Assembly: GCA_044868295.1 (NCBI GenBank)
Contig: JBIOWF010000224.1
Span: 1 to 19,124 of the forward strand
Direction of reading: 5' to 3'
Length of the DNA: 19,124 bases
From: JBIOWF01 sp044868295
GTDB taxonomy: Bacteria > Actinomycetota > Actinomycetes > Streptosporangiales > Streptosporangiaceae
Part shown: positions 8,267-14,474 of the stretch, piece by piece
Layout: the number at the start of each line of letters is the position of its first letter
Numbering within the stretch: the first letter of the stretch is position 1
Made by a program: the position numbers and the translations under genes
Notes under the pieces: model-generated
What the model was told of the DNA's origin: nothing
The model's database searches: none
Seen by the model: only the letters and a program-made list of their open reading frames with translations

Positions 8267-8736
8267 GATCCCTCCCACAGCTTCGTCAGCCGGATCTTCA
8301 CGATCTTGGCGAGCTCGTCTCGGACGATCTTCCGCTCGACGTCCTCGTCGTTGGTCAGCCGGGCGAGGAGGATGTCGAGCATCTCGTCCGCGGCCCGCCC
8401 GGTGGCGCAGATCAGGTAGACGTGCCCGAAACGCTTCTCGTACGCCTCGTTGCCCTGGCGGAGCGCGTCGAGGATGGCCTCGTCGGCGTGCGCCGTACCG
8501 GCCTGCTCCCGGCGCGACCAGGCGGCTTCGCGGTCGCTTCCGGCCGCGCGCTCACCGATCCGCGGGTGCGCGGCGAGCGCCTCCTCGACGTCGTCCCAGC
8601 CCAGCCCGGCCAGAGCCGCCTCGCTCGCGGCGACCAGCTCGGCGAGGTCCCAGTACGGCTGCCGCGCCGCCACCTGCGCCGCCCAGGTCCGGGACGCGCA
8701 ACAGGCAAGCAGGTCCTGCCGGATGAGTTCTCGCAT
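8263..8736 (-). CDS. uraD: OHCU decarboxylase
   Basis: 2-oxo-4-hydroxy-4-carboxy-5-ureidoimidazoline decarboxylase gives S-allantoin, the third step after uricase. The 157-residue product shows the conserved HPRIGE motif with the catalytic His57, a SRREQAG segment, and NEAYEKRFGHVYLICATGRAADEML, the family hallmark. The ATG at 8736 gives the usual length. The frame is open further upstream to 8856, but that part is arginine/serine-rich and runs into the intergenic region. No clear Shine-Dalgarno sequence precedes the ATG. It is the first gene of the nine-gene minus-strand operon. Confidence 0.92.
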   Translation of the reverse strand: MRELIRQDLLACCASRTWAAQVAARQPYWDLAELVAASEAALAGLGWDDVEEALAAHPRIGERAAGSDREAAWSRREQAGTAHADEAILDALRQGNEAYEKRFGHVYLICATGRAADEMLDILLARLTNDEDVERKIVRDELAKIVKIRLTKLWEGS

Positions 8737-8891
8737 GTCAGCAAGTAGACACCGAGCATCCGCACCAGAACTAGAAGCCGGAGCTCCCACTCGGCAACCG
8801 TATGACACGCTCCTGTTTGTAGCTTGCTCCAACCGCCTCGGGCGCGTCGGCGGCAAAGGCCCTGTTCGCAGGTGCTCTAGGCTGGGGGTTC
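8737..8891. promoter_or_regulatory. divergent promoter region between uraD operon and nfo
   Basis: This 155-bp gap must hold the promoters for the purine operon (minus) and nfo (plus). For nfo, TAGGCT at 8878-8883 lies eight bases before the ATG and could be a -10 box for a very short or absent leader. For uraD, a minus-strand TTGCCG and TAGTTC pair about 18 bp apart is a weak candidate. The perfect 8-bp palindrome GGAGCTCC (8780-8787) falls between them and could be part of an operator. None of these is strong. Confidence 0.35.
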
Positions 8892-9725
8892 ATGACGGAC
8901 AACCTCATCGGCGCGCATGTGCCCGTCGCGGGCGGGCCGGCCACGGGCGGCCTGCGGTACGCGGCGGACATCGGCGCCGAGATGATCCAGGTCTTCGTCA
9001 CCAATCCGCGCGGCTGGGCGCTGCCCGGCGGCGATCCCGTGGAGGACGGCAAACTGCGCGAGGCCGCGATGCCCGTGTTCGTCCACGCGAACTACCTCGT
9101 GAACTTCGGCTCGCCCACCCCGGACACGCTGGAGGGCTCCGTCGCGGTGGTCCGGCACACGCTCCGGCGCGGCGCGGAGATCGGCGCGCTCGGCGTGGTG
9201 GTGCACACCGGGTCGGCGGTGAGCCAGCCGCGCGAGGCCGCGATGCGGCAGCTTCGCGAGCACTTGCTGCCGCTCCTGGACGAGATCCCCGAAAACGGCC
9301 CCGACCTGCTGCTTGAGCCCATGGCCGGGCAGGGCCAGATGCTGTGCGCCACGGTGCAGGACCTCGGGCCTTACCTGGAGATGCTGGACTTCCATCCGAA
9401 GGCCGGCGTCTGCCTGGACACCTGCCACGTGTTCGCCGCCGGTCACGACCTGGTCGCCCCCGACGGAGTACGGCTGACGCTCGACGCGCTGCACGAGGTC
9501 GCACCCGGGCGGCTCAAGCTGGTCCACGCCAACGACTCCAAGGACGTCTGCGGCTCGAAGAGGGACCGCCACGAGAACATCGGCGCCGGTCACATCGGCA
9601 CGGTGCCGTTCGCCGACCTGATGCGGCACCCGGTCACGGCCGGGGTGTCCATCTGCGTCGAGACGCCCGGCAAGGCCGACAAGCACCGGGAAGACGTCGA
9701 GCTGCTGAAGAAGCTGCGGGACTGA
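8892..9725 (+). CDS. nfo: deoxyribonuclease IV (class II AP endonuclease)
   Basis: Endonuclease IV cleaves DNA 5' of abasic sites in base-excision repair. The 277-residue TIM-barrel protein shows the trinuclear zinc site of the family: His65 (FVHANYLVN), His105 (VVHTGS), Glu142 (LLEPMAGQG), Asp176 and His179 (VCLDTCHVFAAGHD), His212 (LVHANDSK), Asp225/His227 (KRDRHENIGAGHIG) and Glu257 (CVETPG). The ATG at 8892 has a GGGGG ribosome-binding site 3-7 bases upstream. It is divergent from the purine operon, which contains an 8-oxoguanine deaminase-like gene, so both sides of this promoter region concern oxidised purines. A functional link is inference. Confidence 0.95.
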   Translation: MTDNLIGAHVPVAGGPATGGLRYAADIGAEMIQVFVTNPRGWALPGGDPVEDGKLREAAMPVFVHANYLVNFGSPTPDTLEGSVAVVRHTLRRGAEIGALGVVVHTGSAVSQPREAAMRQLREHLLPLLDEIPENGPDLLLEPMAGQGQMLCATVQDLGPYLEMLDFHPKAGVCLDTCHVFAAGHDLVAPDGVRLTLDALHEVAPGRLKLVHANDSKDVCGSKRDRHENIGAGHIGTVPFADLMRHPVTAGVSICVETPGKADKHREDVELLKKLRD

Positions 9726-9735
9726 CAGTGAAAGC

Positions 9736-9802
9736 GTGACGGGGAGTCCGCTCGCGATCCGGCGCCCCCGCGTTGGCGGATCGCTACGCGAACTCCCGTC
9801 AC
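9736..9802. terminator. large imperfect hairpin after nfo
   Basis: Two 26-nt arms, 9736-9761 and 9777-9802, are inverted copies of each other with a 15-nt loop. The outer 8 bp (GTGACGGG/CCCGTCAC) and inner 8 bp (GCGATCCG/CGGATCGC) are perfect and the middle is mostly mismatched. It begins 11 bp after the nfo stop and is probably its terminator. There is no T-tract. Confidence 0.5.
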
Positions 9803-10041
9803 ACCCCAGGCGGCCCTACCCCCGAACGAGGGCCTTCCCGGCTGCCGCTCGCCGTGGCCTCGACTGCCTTTCGGCTACACGGCGTGTTCTTGCGACGCGA
9901 AAAACATTACGGCGAGTAATCGGATCGACGGGACAACTTCCGATGAGCGGTCGGTAGTTCGCGACATGCGGAGGGGTCGATCCGGACGAGCGGCGACCGG
10001 CCCGCGACAAACGGTCGGCCGGGGCCCGCCCTGCGGCGGAC
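9803..10041. other. intergenic region without a clear gene
   Basis: This stretch lies between the nfo hairpin and the 21-bp repeat array and contains no frame that looks like a recognised protein. A perfect short inverted repeat ATTAC-GGCGA-GTAAT sits at 9906-9920 in a locally A/T-richer patch and could be an operator or a weak terminator. A minus-strand frame from a GTG at 10157 runs through to 9816; it is discussed under findings. Confidence 0.4.
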
Positions 10042-10188
10042 CCCCGGATCACTGCGTCTCCCCGGTCGATCGCGACAATTCCCCCGTCTATCGCGGCGGC
10101 TCCCCCGTCTTTCGCGGCGGGGCCTCGGTGAATCACGAAAACCTTCCGGTCGATCACGACACCTCCTCGGTCGAAAGCGCCTCGATCC
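10042..10188. repeat. 21-bp-period tandem repeat array
   Basis: Units begin at 10042, 10063, 10084, 10105, 10126, 10147 and 10168, all exactly 21 bp apart. The shared plus-strand core is roughly CGGTCGATCRCGAC followed by a C/T-rich tail. The first and last units are the most diverged. The array straddles the stop codon (10154-10156) of the LytTR response-regulator gene, so about one and a half units are coding and the rest lie 3' of it. Confidence 0.8.
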
Positions 10189-10912
10189 TGAACTGCCTGA
10201 CGAGGTGTTCCCGCACCTGCCGGGTGTGCCGCCTGCTCACCGGCAGCGTCTCGGTTCCGACCTGGAGCAGCACCCGGCCGGCGTCGTAGCGCAGCTCGCT
10301 CACATGCCGCGCGTTCACCAGGGTGCTGCGGTGCGCCCGGATGAACCCGGAGCCCGCCCAGCGGCGCTCCAGCGCCGCGAGCGGCGTGCGGACCAGGTAG
10401 TTGCCGTCACCTGTGTGCAGCCGCACATAGTCGCCCTGGGCCTCCACGTACCAGACCGCCTGTCTCGGCACCAGTTTCGTACGGCCGCCGAGCTCGACGG
10501 GGATGACGTCCATGCCGTCCTCTCCTGGGGTCGGCGGCGCCACGGCCGCGGCGAGCCGCCGGACCGCCTCGCTCACCCGGTCGCGGCGGACCGGCTTCAG
10601 CAGGTAGTCGACGGCCTCCAGCTCGAACGCCTGGAGCGCGCAGTCGTGGGCGGTGACGAAGACCAGGCGAGGCGGCGCGGCGAAGCCACAGATCAGTTTG
10701 GCCAGGTCGAGGCCGTCCAGGCCGGGCATCCGGACGTCCAGGAAGACGCCGTCGAGGCGTTGCCCGGCGCCGATCATCTCCACCATGTCGCGCAGCGCGG
10801 AGACGCCGTCCCCGGCGGTGGCGACGTGTTCGATCCGTGAATCCTGGCGGAGGAGGTAGGCGAGTTCGGACAGGGCGGGGATCTCATCATCAACAGCCAA
10901 GACACGAAGCAT
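10154..10912 (-). CDS. LytTR-family response regulator
   Basis: Two-component response regulator. Residues 1-120 form a receiver domain with the acidic pair Asp8/Asp9, the phospho-acceptor Asp59 in VFLDVRMPGLDGL, Thr87 in VTAHD and Lys106 in LLKP. Residues ~135-240 form a LytTR DNA-binding domain (VELGGRTKLVPRQAVWYVEAQGDYVRLHT..., FIRAHRSTLVN, LPVSRRHTRQVREHL). The 252-residue length is typical. The ATG at 10912 lies 65 bp after the stop of the sensor kinase gene, so the two are presumably co-transcribed. Its target is not visible. The 21-bp-spaced repeats over its own 3' end are notable because LytTR proteins bind direct repeats about two helical turns apart. Confidence 0.93.
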   Translation of the reverse strand: MLRVLAVDDEIPALSELAYLLRQDSRIEHVATAGDGVSALRDMVEMIGAGQRLDGVFLDVRMPGLDGLDLAKLICGFAAPPRLVFVTAHDCALQAFELEAVDYLLKPVRRDRVSEAVRRLAAAVAPPTPGEDGMDVIPVELGGRTKLVPRQAVWYVEAQGDYVRLHTGDGNYLVRTPLAALERRWAGSGFIRAHRSTLVNARHVSELRYDAGRVLLQVGTETLPVSRRHTRQVREHLVRQFRIEALSTEEVS

Positions 10913-10965
10913 GGAAAAACCGTGCCCCGTCGTGCGGCACGCCGCAACCGAATCGCAAACGTTCA

Positions 10966-10981
10966 GTAATATTTCGATTAC
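10966..10981. promoter_or_regulatory. short inverted repeat between kinase and regulator genes
   Basis: GTAAT-ATTTCG-ATTAC is a perfect 5-bp inverted repeat at the kinase stop codon (TAA, 10978-10980). It may be a weak intercistronic hairpin. The same ATTAC/GTAAT pairs recur in opposite order at 9906-9920, which may be chance. Confidence 0.25.
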
Positions 10982-11976
10982 GAATTGCTGTATTCCGGTC
11001 GATGCTTCGGCACCCTCAACCGGATTCTGGTACCCGCCCCCGGGGCGGTCTCCACGACGAGGCCGTAGTCCTGACCGTAGATCTGGCGCATCCGCCGGTC
11101 CACGTTGCTCAGCCCGATGCCACCCTTGTACTCGTCGCCCAGGATGGCCTGCACAAGCGCGGGCTCCATGCCGATCCCGTCATCCTCGACGGAGATGTGG
11201 GCCTCGGGCCCGGCGTCCCTGATCACCACCCGGACCTCACCCGGCATGGCGTGTTTGATCGCGTTCTCGACGAGAGGCTGCAGGCAGAGGAAGGGGACGG
11301 CCACCGGCAGCACCTCGGGGGCGACCTGGACGTCGAACCTGAGGCGGTCGCCGAACCTGGCGCGCTCCAGCAGCAGATATCTGTCCACGCAGGTCAGCTC
11401 GTCCGCGAGGGTGGTGAAGTCGCGCGACCGGCGCAGCGCGTACCGGATGTATTCGGCGAAGTCCACGAGCAGCTCGCGAGCCCGGTCCGGGTCCGTGCGG
11501 ACCAGGCAGGCGATCGTGGTCAGCGAGTTGTAGACGAAATGGGGCGAGATCTGCGCCCGCAGCGCCCGCATCTCAGCCTCCAGAGCCCGCCTGCGGGAGG
11601 AGTCGAGCTCGGCCAGCTCCAGCTGGCCGGAGACCCACCGGCCCACCTCGGTCACCGTACGGACCAGCGTCCCGCTGATCTTGTCGTCATAGGCGGCCAG
11701 GGTGCCGATGACGTGCCCGTCGACGACGAGCGGCACCACGACCGCGCCGAGCTCGCCGGCGACGACATGCGGGCGGCCGCCCATCACCACGACGCGGACG
11801 TCCGCCAGCACCTCCTCGGTCCCCGGAACCCGGTCACCGTCTCCCGCGAGCACCCGCTCTGTGGAGGTGATGACGAGCGCGGACGTGCCCAGGAGGGTGC
11901 GCAGATGCCGTACGGCCTGGCCGCGCCGTCTCTGCGGGCGGGCCGGCGATGTGCAGGGTGACGAACGACGCCTCAC
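10978..11976 (-). CDS. LytS-type sensor histidine kinase (catalytic part; N-terminus frameshifted)
   Basis: Sensor kinase of the LytS/His_kinase (PF06580-like) group, partner of the LytTR regulator just downstream. A GAF-like sensor segment (HLRTLLGTSALVITSTERVLA ... VVVPLVVDGHVIGTLAAYDD) precedes the phospho-acceptor box LRAQISPHFVYNSLTTIACLVRTDP. The ATPase domain follows, with QPLVENAIKH (N box), DDGIGM (G1) and GGIGLSNVDRRMRQIYG. In this frame the first GTG is at 11976, but residues 1-15 (arginine/serine-rich) look like out-of-frame reading. The natural N-terminus, with one membrane helix, is found in another frame upstream. Either the gene carries a one-base change here or a shortened soluble kinase is made. 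Confidence 0.85.
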   Translation of the reverse strand: MRRRSSPCTSPARPQRRRGQAVRHLRTLLGTSALVITSTERVLAGDGDRVPGTEEVLADVRVVVMGGRPHVVAGELGAVVVPLVVDGHVIGTLAAYDDKISGTLVRTVTEVGRWVSGQLELAELDSSRRRALEAEMRALRAQISPHFVYNSLTTIACLVRTDPDRARELLVDFAEYIRYALRRSRDFTTLADELTCVDRYLLLERARFGDRLRFDVQVAPEVLPVAVPFLCLQPLVENAIKHAMPGEVRVVIRDAGPEAHISVEDDGIGMEPALVQAILGDEYKGGIGLSNVDRRMRQIYGQDYGLVVETAPGAGTRIRLRVPKHRPEYSNS

Positions 11977-12070
11977 CCGCGAGGTCCCCGAGCCTCGGCC
12001 CCCGGCGGGGCAACGCGAAGCCGAGAAGCCCGCAGAACGCGCAGAGCAGAACCCATCCGATGACAGACAT
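11920..12070 (-). pseudogene. frameshifted N-terminus of the sensor kinase
   Basis: From the ATG at 12070 the frame reads MSVIGWVLLCAFCGLLGFAL, one transmembrane helix, then PRRGPRLGDLAGEASFVTLHIAGPPAE. This is the kind of N-terminus and juxtamembrane linker expected for this kinase. Codon third positions are almost all G/C until about 11920. The frame then runs on as junk, while the kinase sequence (GQAVRHLRTLLG) continues in the frame one base over. The reading shift is +1: one extra base, or two missing, within roughly 11915-11940. Confidence 0.7.
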
Positions 12071-12088
12071 GCGGGAAACCTGGCCTCC

Positions 12089-12110
12089 TCTCCGGCGCGA
12101 ACGCCGGAGA
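12089..12110 (-). promoter_or_regulatory. UUCG hairpin in the kinase 5' leader
   Basis: A perfect 9-bp stem (TCTCCGGCG/CGCCGGAGA) closed by a four-base loop lies 19 bp upstream of the kinase ATG. As minus-strand RNA the loop is UUCG, a stable tetraloop. The 3' arm abuts the purine-rich GGAGAGGAGG that is the only visible ribosome-binding sequence, so the stem may limit its access. Confidence 0.55.
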
Positions 12111-12270
12111 TACTTCCCGTCGCACGAGGCGCGGAGGTTCGCGTTTCACTGCCCGCCGGGCGGCTGAGGCTCCACGCGCTGTCACCGCCGATCCAGCGGC
12201 CGAGTTGTACCGACAGAACACGATCTCACCAGGCGTCTTCGGCTGTCGCACGCCCTTTTGACCGTCAGCG

Positions 12271-12300
12271 ACATTACCGTCTGTGACCACATCGCTTCAA
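12271..12300 (-). promoter_or_regulatory. candidate promoter for the two-component genes
   Basis: On the minus strand TTGAAG (12300-12295) and TAATGT (12276-12271) are separated by 18 bp, a fair match to a housekeeping actinobacterial promoter. It would give a leader of about 190 nt containing the UUCG hairpin. This is a motif match only. Confidence 0.35.
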
Positions 12301-12343
12301 GCGGTATCTGCAAGGGCGTGCTCATTCAACCCTTTGGCCAGGG

Positions 12344-13009
12344 TCAGAGCGGCCCTTCCCCCGGGTCCTCCTGGTATGAGTAACGCTGCTCGCGCCAGGG
12401 GTCGGCGACATTGTGGTAGCCGCGCTCCTCCCAGAAGCCGCGCCGGTCCTCCGTCAGGTATTCGACCGCGCGGACCCATTTCACGCTCTTCCACGCGTAC
12501 AGGTGCGGCACCACGATCCGCACCGGGAACCCACGCTCCGGAGACAGCACCTTCTCGTCCAGATCGGTCGCGAACAGCGTGGTCGCCCGATCGAAGTCGC
12601 CCATTCGCAGGTTGGCGCTGAAGCCGTACTCGGCCCAGATCATGACGTGTCGGACGTCCGGCGCGGGCGGGACCGCCTGGAGGATGGTCGAGGCGGCGAT
12701 CCCGCCCCACTCGTTGCCCATGATCGAGAATTTGGTGACGCAGTGGAAGTCGGCCAGCACCGTCGTCTTCGGCAGCCCGGAGAACTCTTCCCAGGTGAAC
12801 CCGTGGACCTGCGCCGACGCGGTGGCGCCGAACACCTGGAACCGCCAGGTCTCGGGGCGGAAGGTCGGCACCCTGCCATAGTGGATGACAGGTCGCCCGC
12901 GTGGGATGTACTGCCCCGGGGGCAGGCGGTTCTCCTCCTCTGGTGTCTCCGGCACGCACGCCATCCTGCCATCAGCCGTGAAATCCTCCGGCACCGGCAC
13001 CCTGCTCAA
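12344..13009 (-). CDS. sulfite oxidase/YedY-type molybdopterin oxidoreductase
   Basis: Protein of the oxidoreductase molybdopterin-binding (sulfite oxidase-like, MsrP/YedY-related) family; substrate unknown. The 221-residue product has the family's WRFQVFGATASAQVHGFTWEEF start. HCVTKFS follows, with the cysteine that coordinates molybdenum (Cys90), then GNEWGGIAASTIL and the C-terminal GYHNVADPWREQRYSYQE. It has no signal peptide, no twin-arginine motif and no heme or dimerisation domain, so it is a small cytoplasmic member. The start used is TTG at 13009 with a weak GGAG ten bases upstream; GTG at 13000 or 12994 and ATG at 12964 are alternatives. It is divergent from the aroF leader. Confidence 0.88.
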   Translation of the reverse strand: MSRVPVPEDFTADGRMACVPETPEEENRLPPGQYIPRGRPVIHYGRVPTFRPETWRFQVFGATASAQVHGFTWEEFSGLPKTTVLADFHCVTKFSIMGNEWGGIAASTILQAVPPAPDVRHVMIWAEYGFSANLRMGDFDRATTLFATDLDEKVLSPERGFPVRIVVPHLYAWKSVKWVRAVEYLTEDRRGFWEERGYHNVADPWREQRYSYQEDPGEGPL

Positions 13010-13026
13010 CTGTGGCCTACTCCACG

Positions 13027-13054
13027 TTCACCAGTGCCGGGGATGCGCTATATT
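13027..13054 (+). promoter_or_regulatory. promoter of the aroF leader transcript
   Basis: TTCACC (13027-13032) and TATATT (13049-13054) are 16 bp apart. The -10 box is strikingly A/T-rich for this DNA and lies seven bases before the leader-peptide ATG (13062). Transcription would start at or within a base of that ATG, so the leader peptide is probably translated from a leaderless mRNA. No Shine-Dalgarno sequence is present, which agrees. Confidence 0.6.
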
Positions 13055-13061
13055 TCGGGAC

Positions 13062-13133
13062 ATGCGCCCGGCATTCGAGTTTTGGTATGGCGACGGACCC
13101 GTGAGGACCGTTCGCCCTCGAGTGCTGCGCTGA
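13062..13133 (+). CDS. aromatic-residue leader peptide of aroF
   Basis: A 23-codon frame encodes M-R-P-A-F-E-F-W-Y-G-D-G-P-V-R-T-V-R-P-R-V-L-R and ends at TGA 13131-13133. Residues 5-9 contain Phe, Phe, Trp and Tyr, the three end products of the pathway that aroF opens. Codons 7 (TTT) and 9 (TAT) are rare in such GC-rich DNA. It sits between a good promoter and mutually exclusive hairpins upstream of the DAHP synthase gene, the classical layout of a transcription-attenuation leader peptide. It is too short to be recognised by homology; the assignment rests on codon content, position and RNA folding by eye. Confidence 0.75.
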   Translation: MRPAFEFWYGDGPVRTVRPRVLR

Positions 13134-13162
13134 CAGCCAAGGCGAACGAAGGCCCCGGGTCC
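13095..13162 (+). promoter_or_regulatory. candidate antiterminator of the aroF leader
   Basis: GGACCCG (13095-13101) can pair with CGGGTCC (13156-13162). Nested inside it, GTTCGCC (13110-13116) can pair with GGCGAAC (13141-13147). The outer pairing uses seven bases of the terminator's left arm, so the two structures exclude each other. A ribosome stalled at the Phe/Trp/Tyr codons would leave most of this free to fold; one that reaches the stop at 13131 would cover it. Confidence 0.6.
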
Positions 13163-13180
13163 ACAAGGACCCGGGGCCTT
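13149..13180 (+). terminator. attenuator hairpin upstream of aroF
   Basis: A perfect 14-bp stem, AAGGCCCCGGGTCC with loop ACAA and its exact complement, lies 15 bp after the leader-peptide stop and 55 bp before the aroF start. It is very stable but has no T-tract after it, as is common for actinobacterial terminators. A smaller stem CCGC-GTT-GCGG follows at 13181-13191. Confidence 0.75.
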
Positions 13181-13235
13181 CCGCGTTGCGGACCTTCCAC
13201 GTTGTAGCCCCTTCTACATTGCACAGGAGAAGCAC

Positions 13236-14270
13236 ATGGTCATCGTCATGGGCCAGGCGGCCACGCAGGACGACATCGATGCGATCGTCGGACTCGTCGG
13301 CACCGCGGGCGGTGAGGCGTTCGTCAGCCGCGGCGTGAGCCGCACCATCATCGGGCTGATCGGCGACGTCGAGCAGTTCGCGGCCCTGAACCTGGGCGGG
13401 ATGTCCGGGGTGGCGGAAGTCATGCGCGTGTCCACCCCCTACAAGCTGGTCAGCCGCGAAAACCACCCCGAGCGATCTACCGTCCGGGTGGGCGGCGTGC
13501 CGATCGGGCCGGACACCGTCACCCTCATCGCCGGGCCGTGCGCCGTGGAGACGCCGCAGCAGACCCTTGAGGCGGCCGAGATGGCCAAGGCGGCGGGCGC
13601 GACCCTGCTGCGCGGCGGCGCCTACAAGCCGCGCACCTCGCCGTACGCCTTCCAGGGTCTCGGCGAGGCCGGCCTGCGCATTCTCGCCGACGTGCGGGAG
13701 AAGACCGGCCTGCCCATCGTCACCGAGGTGGTCGACGCCCACGACGTGGCCCTCGTCGCCGAATACGCGGACATGCTGCAGGTCGGCACCCGCAACACGC
13801 AGAACTTCGCCCTGCTGCAGGCCGTTGGCCAGGCGGGCAGGCCGGTCATGCTCAAGCGCGGCATGAGCGGCACGATCGAGGAGTGGCTGATGTCGGCCGA
13901 GTACATCGCGCAGCGCGGCAACCTGGACATCGTCCTGTGCGAGCGCGGCATCCGCACCTTCGAGACCGCCACACGCAACACCCTCGACGTGTCCGCGGTC
14001 CCGGTGGCCCAGCGCCTGTCGCACCTGCCGGTCATCGTCGACCCGTCCCACTCCGGCGGCCGCCGCGACCTGGTGCTCCCCCTGACGCGCGCCGCGATCG
14101 CGGTCGGCGCCGACGGGGTCATCATCGACGTCCACCCGCACCCCGAGCAGGCCCTCTGCGACGGCCCACAGGCCCTGGTCAACGGCGACCTGCGCGAACT
14201 CGCCCGCGTCATGCGCGAGTTCCCCCCGCTCATGGGCCGCACCCTCACCGAGCCGGTGGCCACCACCTGA
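13236..14270 (+). CDS. aroF: 3-deoxy-7-phosphoheptulonate synthase (DAHP synthase, class I beta)
   Basis: Condenses phosphoenolpyruvate and erythrose-4-phosphate to DAHP, the first step of the shikimate pathway. The 344-residue protein has an N-terminal ferredoxin-like regulatory domain (MVIVMGQAATQDDIDAIVGLV ... FAALNLGGMSGVAEV, residues 1-65). The catalytic barrel follows, with AGPCAVE (metal ligand Cys102), LRGGAYKPRTSPYAFQG (residues 125-141), VMLKRGM, VDPSHSGGRRD (His272) and IIDVHPHPE (Asp298). This is the Bacillus/Thermotoga-type enzyme, not the plant-like class II enzyme also common in actinomycetes. ATG at 13236 has AGGAG seven bases upstream. Expression appears controlled by the upstream leader; the N-terminal domain suggests allosteric inhibition as well. 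Confidence 0.96.
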   Translation: MVIVMGQAATQDDIDAIVGLVGTAGGEAFVSRGVSRTIIGLIGDVEQFAALNLGGMSGVAEVMRVSTPYKLVSRENHPERSTVRVGGVPIGPDTVTLIAGPCAVETPQQTLEAAEMAKAAGATLLRGGAYKPRTSPYAFQGLGEAGLRILADVREKTGLPIVTEVVDAHDVALVAEYADMLQVGTRNTQNFALLQAVGQAGRPVMLKRGMSGTIEEWLMSAEYIAQRGNLDIVLCERGIRTFETATRNTLDVSAVPVAQRLSHLPVIVDPSHSGGRRDLVLPLTRAAIAVGADGVIIDVHPHPEQALCDGPQALVNGDLRELARVMREFPPLMGRTLTEPVATT

Positions 14271-14438
14271 CCGTCGGCCCCACGGGACGCCTTAACCCCG
14301 TCGGCCGTGACCGCGCCGGCCGCCGCCAAGGGCAGGGGTAGGGACGCGGAAGTTCGCCGCTCACCCCACCCGTGGCGGCCTCCCGCCCCTTGATCAATGC
14401 GCCGAGACGGCCACGCTTCCCGGCACCTCGTCGATATC

Positions 14439-14474
14439 CGGTACGGCCTGCGCCACCAGCCGCAGGCCGTACCG
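14439..14474. terminator. aroF terminator hairpin
   Basis: A perfect 14-bp stem, CGGTACGGCCTGCG and its complement with an 8-nt loop (14453-14460), lies 168 bp after the aroF stop. It has no T-tract. Its right arm overlaps the start of the conserved upstream module of the first ATPase gene, so it separates aroF from the array. Confidence 0.6.

Noticed and set aside
8737..8856. Upstream extension of uraD to 8856
   Set aside because: It would add 40 residues not found in the family and consume the divergent promoter region.
10042..10188. The 21-bp array as a CRISPR
   Set aside because: The units are contiguous with no unique spacers, and no cas genes are nearby.
12329..12344. ACCCT-TTGGCC-AGGGT as terminator of the molybdopterin oxidoreductase gene
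   Set aside because: Only a 5-bp stem that reaches the stop codon, with no T-tract; too weak to call.
12885..13133. 82-codon plus-strand frame ending at the leader-peptide stop
   Set aside because: Its first part lies antisense to the molybdopterin oxidoreductase; only the last 23 codons, after the TATATT box, make sense as a leader peptide.
13017..14141. 374-codon minus-strand frame opposite aroF
   Set aside because: It is antisense to a gene with complete DAHP synthase motifs and itself is His/Arg/Asp-rich without a domain.
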